Source: Stenocarpella maydis (lineage: Eukaryota > Ascomycota > Sordariomycetes > Diaporthales > Diaporthaceae). From it: DNA of 64,000 bases. The notes beneath the pieces are model-generated. The model was not told where the DNA came from. It was given only the letters and a program-made list of their open reading frames with translations, and did not search any database. Location: assembly GCA_002270565.1 (NCBI GenBank), contig NQMI01000042.1:1-64000 (forward strand), in the 5' to 3' direction. How positions within the stretch are numbered: position 1 is the stretch's first letter; each line of letters starts with the position of its first letter. This document shows positions 60,811-64,000 of the stretch, piece by piece. A program made the position numbers and the translations under genes.

Positions 60811-63747
60811 GATGACGGCGCAGGAGGCTTTGCAAGGGGGGTCGATGTATAATTCTAATTAATTTCCTCAATTTCCCCGCCTTGACACGACCAGCAGCCG
60901 CCGTGGAGGGCATCATCCACAGTCATTGGATACAGTGTTGGGTGTACTACAGCTGTTGCCAATTGACATGCTCAATTGCGCAGACACTCTTGTCCATGTT
61001 GCTCTGCCTGGGTAAGCCAGTTGTGCAGCCCAGCCTTGTCGTCAGACCACAAAAAAAGAGTCACTTGGCCCGCGGGAGGAAAAGCGGCGGAACCCGGCCC
61101 CGAATATCCCAATGGAGCAGGTGGGGGTGGGGCAGGTATCGTCAATAGCCGTGCCCTCATTAGTGTATACAACACCGGCCAGGCCCAGTCGCTTGGGTCT
61201 CGGAAGCCTATCGACTGGTTTCGAGATGGCCAGCCTCTGCCCACATGAAAAGACAGATCAGATAATCACACAATGCTTGGCCCATCTTAATTTGCATTAA
61301 ACTTTACCGATCCAACTCCCTGGCTCCAGCACTCGAGGTGCAGTGAAGACAATATGTCTGTAGGTTAGGGGAGAAAGCACCCCGGAACTCATCCGGGCGA
61401 ATGAGATGCCGCGAAGGCGTCCGGCTCAACCCAGGCACTTTGATGTGACAATATCTGGACGATTCATCAGTGCGCAGCCTCCCAAGTGCTAGTCAAGAAA
61501 CCCTGAAGACATCGAGTCGTGAATACTTGTCATTTGAGAGCAGAAGCAATTTGCAAAAGAGAAAACGAGGTTCCCTTCAGACCAAACTAGTAAAACTAGT
61601 AGTTAGACATGTCATCTTGGATCGCTGTGCAACGTGTATGATCAGTTGACGCTTGCAAGACTCTGGCCTTATCCTTCACTGCACTCTGGCAATGAGAGAC
61701 GAACATGTGTCCGTCCGACCATGACCTCACTGCCGTGCTCCTGGCCAGCATTGGAATTGCACCCATGATGTCAGGATCAGGATTTGTGCTGTCCGTCCCA
61801 ATGTATTCACTGTTGCATCATCCTCATCCCGGAGAACACTTGATCAACTTACGTACGAGGCACGTACACCAAAGGTGCTCTCCGAGTCCGATACTACATG
61901 AGGTGAATATCAACTGGACGCATGCCTACTGCCCAGCTCACTGCCACTGCAACCCAAAACTGCGACTTTGGCCTCGCACCGTCGCCCGCCACAGCACTAT
62001 CTGGCTGCATCAAGCTGTGCCCAGAGTAACATCCAATTCGGAATCAATGTCTCAACCAACCCGGTGCAGACAAATTGCTACGTCCTGAGTCAAACATATC
62101 TAGTTAGCGCCTATCATGCATCCCCCTTCTGTGTTAACGTGCCCAACCCGCACGCCGACCACCCAGACATAGTGTATTCCCACAAAGGTATGCTAATTAA
62201 TTATAGTTATCTAACATATCATACATCTCACTTAGATACCTTAGAAACACGTTGATTAATAAAGCCTGTGCTTTTATGGGGGAAGCGGTTGGATAGGGGC
62301 TGGCGCATTATTGTCAGTCCCCGAGCTACCTAGATACTTAAACTCCTGACTATTTATTGTGTCGTGTATTCGGGTTTTGGAAAGCCGCCTAAGGGAAACC
62401 ACCAGGGACATAGATGAGTAATGGCCAAAAGATAGACAAGTTAGGAAAGACTCCGAAGAGTAAGTTCAATGATAGAGATCGTCGAATGATGATTGGATGT
62501 TTCTCCAATTGTGCGAAAGCCAGATGTGATATATCTAGGATGCGACCATCAAGGTCGTATTTCCCTCACGACAACCAACCTTACTTGCTGGCTGGGCTAC
62601 ATGAGTCAGCTAAATGGCATGTTTTACTCGGAGTGAGCAGTTTCAGGGACCGGCTCGAGTTGCCCTCCACCCCACCGGAAGTGCTTTTCTTAATTTGACT
62701 TATTAATTGGTATGCATTGTCTAAATACTTATGAGCGAGGAAGTCATAGCCCTCGTTTCTTCTTGGTAAGAAAGGTGGGGTGGTGAGGGTTTTGTTCGGG
62801 ATCCAACTACCCAGGTTGTCGCCCAAATAGCTTCAATTTCGTAGTGCAGCAAGCCAGCCCTGGTTGCACAGTTTGTCATAAGGCCATTCATCCCATGCTC
62901 TCACTCATTAGGAACTGTTACAAAAATGGCCTAGAAAATGAGAAGGTTACTCCAAGCATTGGCAAGGGGTTGGGACCGAATTAACAACGAAGTCATAGGT
63001 GAGACTCAGGTCCCCATCTCCTGAGGCCCCGCCCCCGACGGAAAGGCACGGGTAAATCGTGTTTATTGCAAGTTTCTTAAACCTTATTCCCTGGATGTCG
63101 CTTGGATGAACGTCTATCGAAGGCTTTACTACCTAGGTACTTCTAAGCGCCCATGCCGGCAACCAACACGTGCGCATAGTTACCGGCGGTGAACTAGGTA
63201 CCAGGTTGCCTGTATAGCACCCCTAGCCTTACTGTGATAGGCACCCAAGTTCACATGGAATATTGATGAGTTAAACTGACATACGGACTTTACTTCTTGG
63301 AGGCGACCCTTCCTGACAAATCGGCTTTTTTTCAAACCCGCTATTAGGCTGCTGGCCCTGATGCGTTTTATCTCTTAGCTAACCCCCTGGGTGGGTAATA
63401 GCAGGACAAGTTATGGGTTACTCCTAATGGAGAACTCAACTCCCAGGCTCATAACACTCGTGAGAATAGGCCACTGTATGTACACTAAGACTGTAGGCGC
63501 AAACCTTGAAATGTGGCGCTACACCCTGCATGGTATCCCTAGCCTTGTATCGTGGCATCTGTGATACGGGCGGTGTTATAGTTAGAACAATTGCACGCGG
63601 GCCCGTGCGGAAGTCGCCGGGATGTTTGGGCTCATGTTATCCGACGGTTCGAGTGCACTTATATTATAGGGGAGAATGCCCTTTGAGCTTTTTTAGGGGT
63701 GGGGATTTACTCCTTCACCCTCTCACTATCGGTGCAATTCGTCGAGC
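60811..63747. other. intergenic, no supported gene
   Basis: Nearly 3 kb with no domain-bearing frame. Open frames at about 61705-62088 and 61968-62255 translate into unlike-protein sequence. A TACCTAGGTA palindrome is at 63130-63139. About 63200-63740 has even base composition. The last hundreds of bases must contain the promoter of the P450 at the right edge. Confidence 0.5.
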
Positions 63748-64000
63748 ATGGCGGTGTCTGCCTCCAATGCCTCTGCAGCCATCCCGCTGGTGCTAGAAGT
63801 GGTCTGTAGCCCCGAGCACTTCCGGTGTTTTATATGAGAAAGTCATCGAATCTGTTTTGCTAACTACTGCTGCAGTTTCTCACCGCAATACTACTGCGAT
63901 GCCTCTATAACCTCTTCTTGCATCCTCTGCGCAAGTTCCCGGGACCACTTGCTCACCGCGCCTCTATCCTCCCCAACGCCTTCAAGATCGCCCGTGGGAG
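63748..64000 (+). CDS. cytochrome P450, N-terminal part (cut by window end)
   Basis: The first exon is about 63748-63801 (MAVSASNASAAIPLVLEV). Intron 63802-63875 ends with GCTAAC and CAG. The second exon runs off the window and reads FLTAILLRCLYNLFLHPLRK followed by FPGPLAHRASILPNAFKIARG. A membrane helix followed by the Tyr-Asn-Leu-(Phe/Tyr)-x-His-Pro-Leu, Phe-Pro-Gly-Pro hinge is the standard start of many fungal P450s. The donor choice is uncertain (GTCTGT, or GTGGTC three bases earlier). No haem motif is inside the window. Its relation to the 24-50 kb gene group is unclear because housekeeping genes lie between. Confidence 0.75.

Noticed and set aside
61705..62255. overlapping open frames of 95-127 codons
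   Set aside because: No recognisable domain; His/Pro-rich translation typical of non-coding DNA.

Overview
The window is nuclear DNA of a filamentous ascomycete, most likely one of the Sordariomycetes. The evidence is: GT-AG introns of about 50-180 bases with CTAAC/CTGAC branch sites; GC-rich coding sequence; an AT-rich block holding a Ty3/gypsy element riddled with C-to-T type changes, as left by repeat-induced point mutation (RIP); and fungal families such as a Pex23-type peroxin, GH54 arabinofuranosidase, copper metallothionein, Nor-1-like reductase and rhodopsin-domain membrane protein. Two isolated N characters (14920 and 20238) sit at the edges of low-complexity runs and mark small assembly gaps. 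All gene models were built by eye from splice signals and reading frame. Family assignments rest on recognised motifs, because no searches were run.

Layout. 1-7.05 kb is an AT-rich transposon graveyard. 7.06-11.75 kb is gene-free sequence of normal base composition. 11.7-22.5 kb is a GC-rich genic segment: an unrecognised Gln/His/Asp/Ala-repeat protein, a peroxisomal membrane peroxin, and an alpha-L-arabinofuranosidase (abfB) whose 5' end is broken by many small deletions. 24-39 kb holds eight genes for oxidative, methylating and membrane proteins, separated by AT-rich islands: two FAD-linked (BBE) oxidases, a methyltransferase, a Nor-1-like SDR, a multi-span cytochrome P450, a rhodopsin-domain protein and a UbiA-type membrane terpene cyclase/prenyltransferase. 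41-50 kb continues with a small TUDOR-like protein, a flavin monooxygenase, an unknown protein, a GNAT acetyltransferase and a second SDR. 50-54.8 kb is mostly decayed DNA with a kinase-like (Fta2-type) pseudogene. 54.9-60.4 kb returns to housekeeping genes: metallothionein, mitochondrial ribosomal protein mL50, a Cys-rich membrane protein and DAHP synthase. The first exons of another P450 run off the right edge.

The most interesting unit is the 24-50 kb region. It has no polyketide synthase, peptide synthetase or soluble class I terpene synthase, but it combines a UbiA-type cyclase candidate with a P450, BBE oxidases, FMO, SDRs and a methyltransferase. This is the composition expected of a terpenoid or meroterpenoid pathway whose scaffold enzyme is a membrane UbiA protein, as in fumagillin biosynthesis. 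Three gene pairs are divergently arranged around promoters of about 0.93-0.98 kb (26.2-27.2, 30.0-30.9 and 37.2-38.2 kb), which would allow co-regulation. No pathway-specific transcription factor was recognised.
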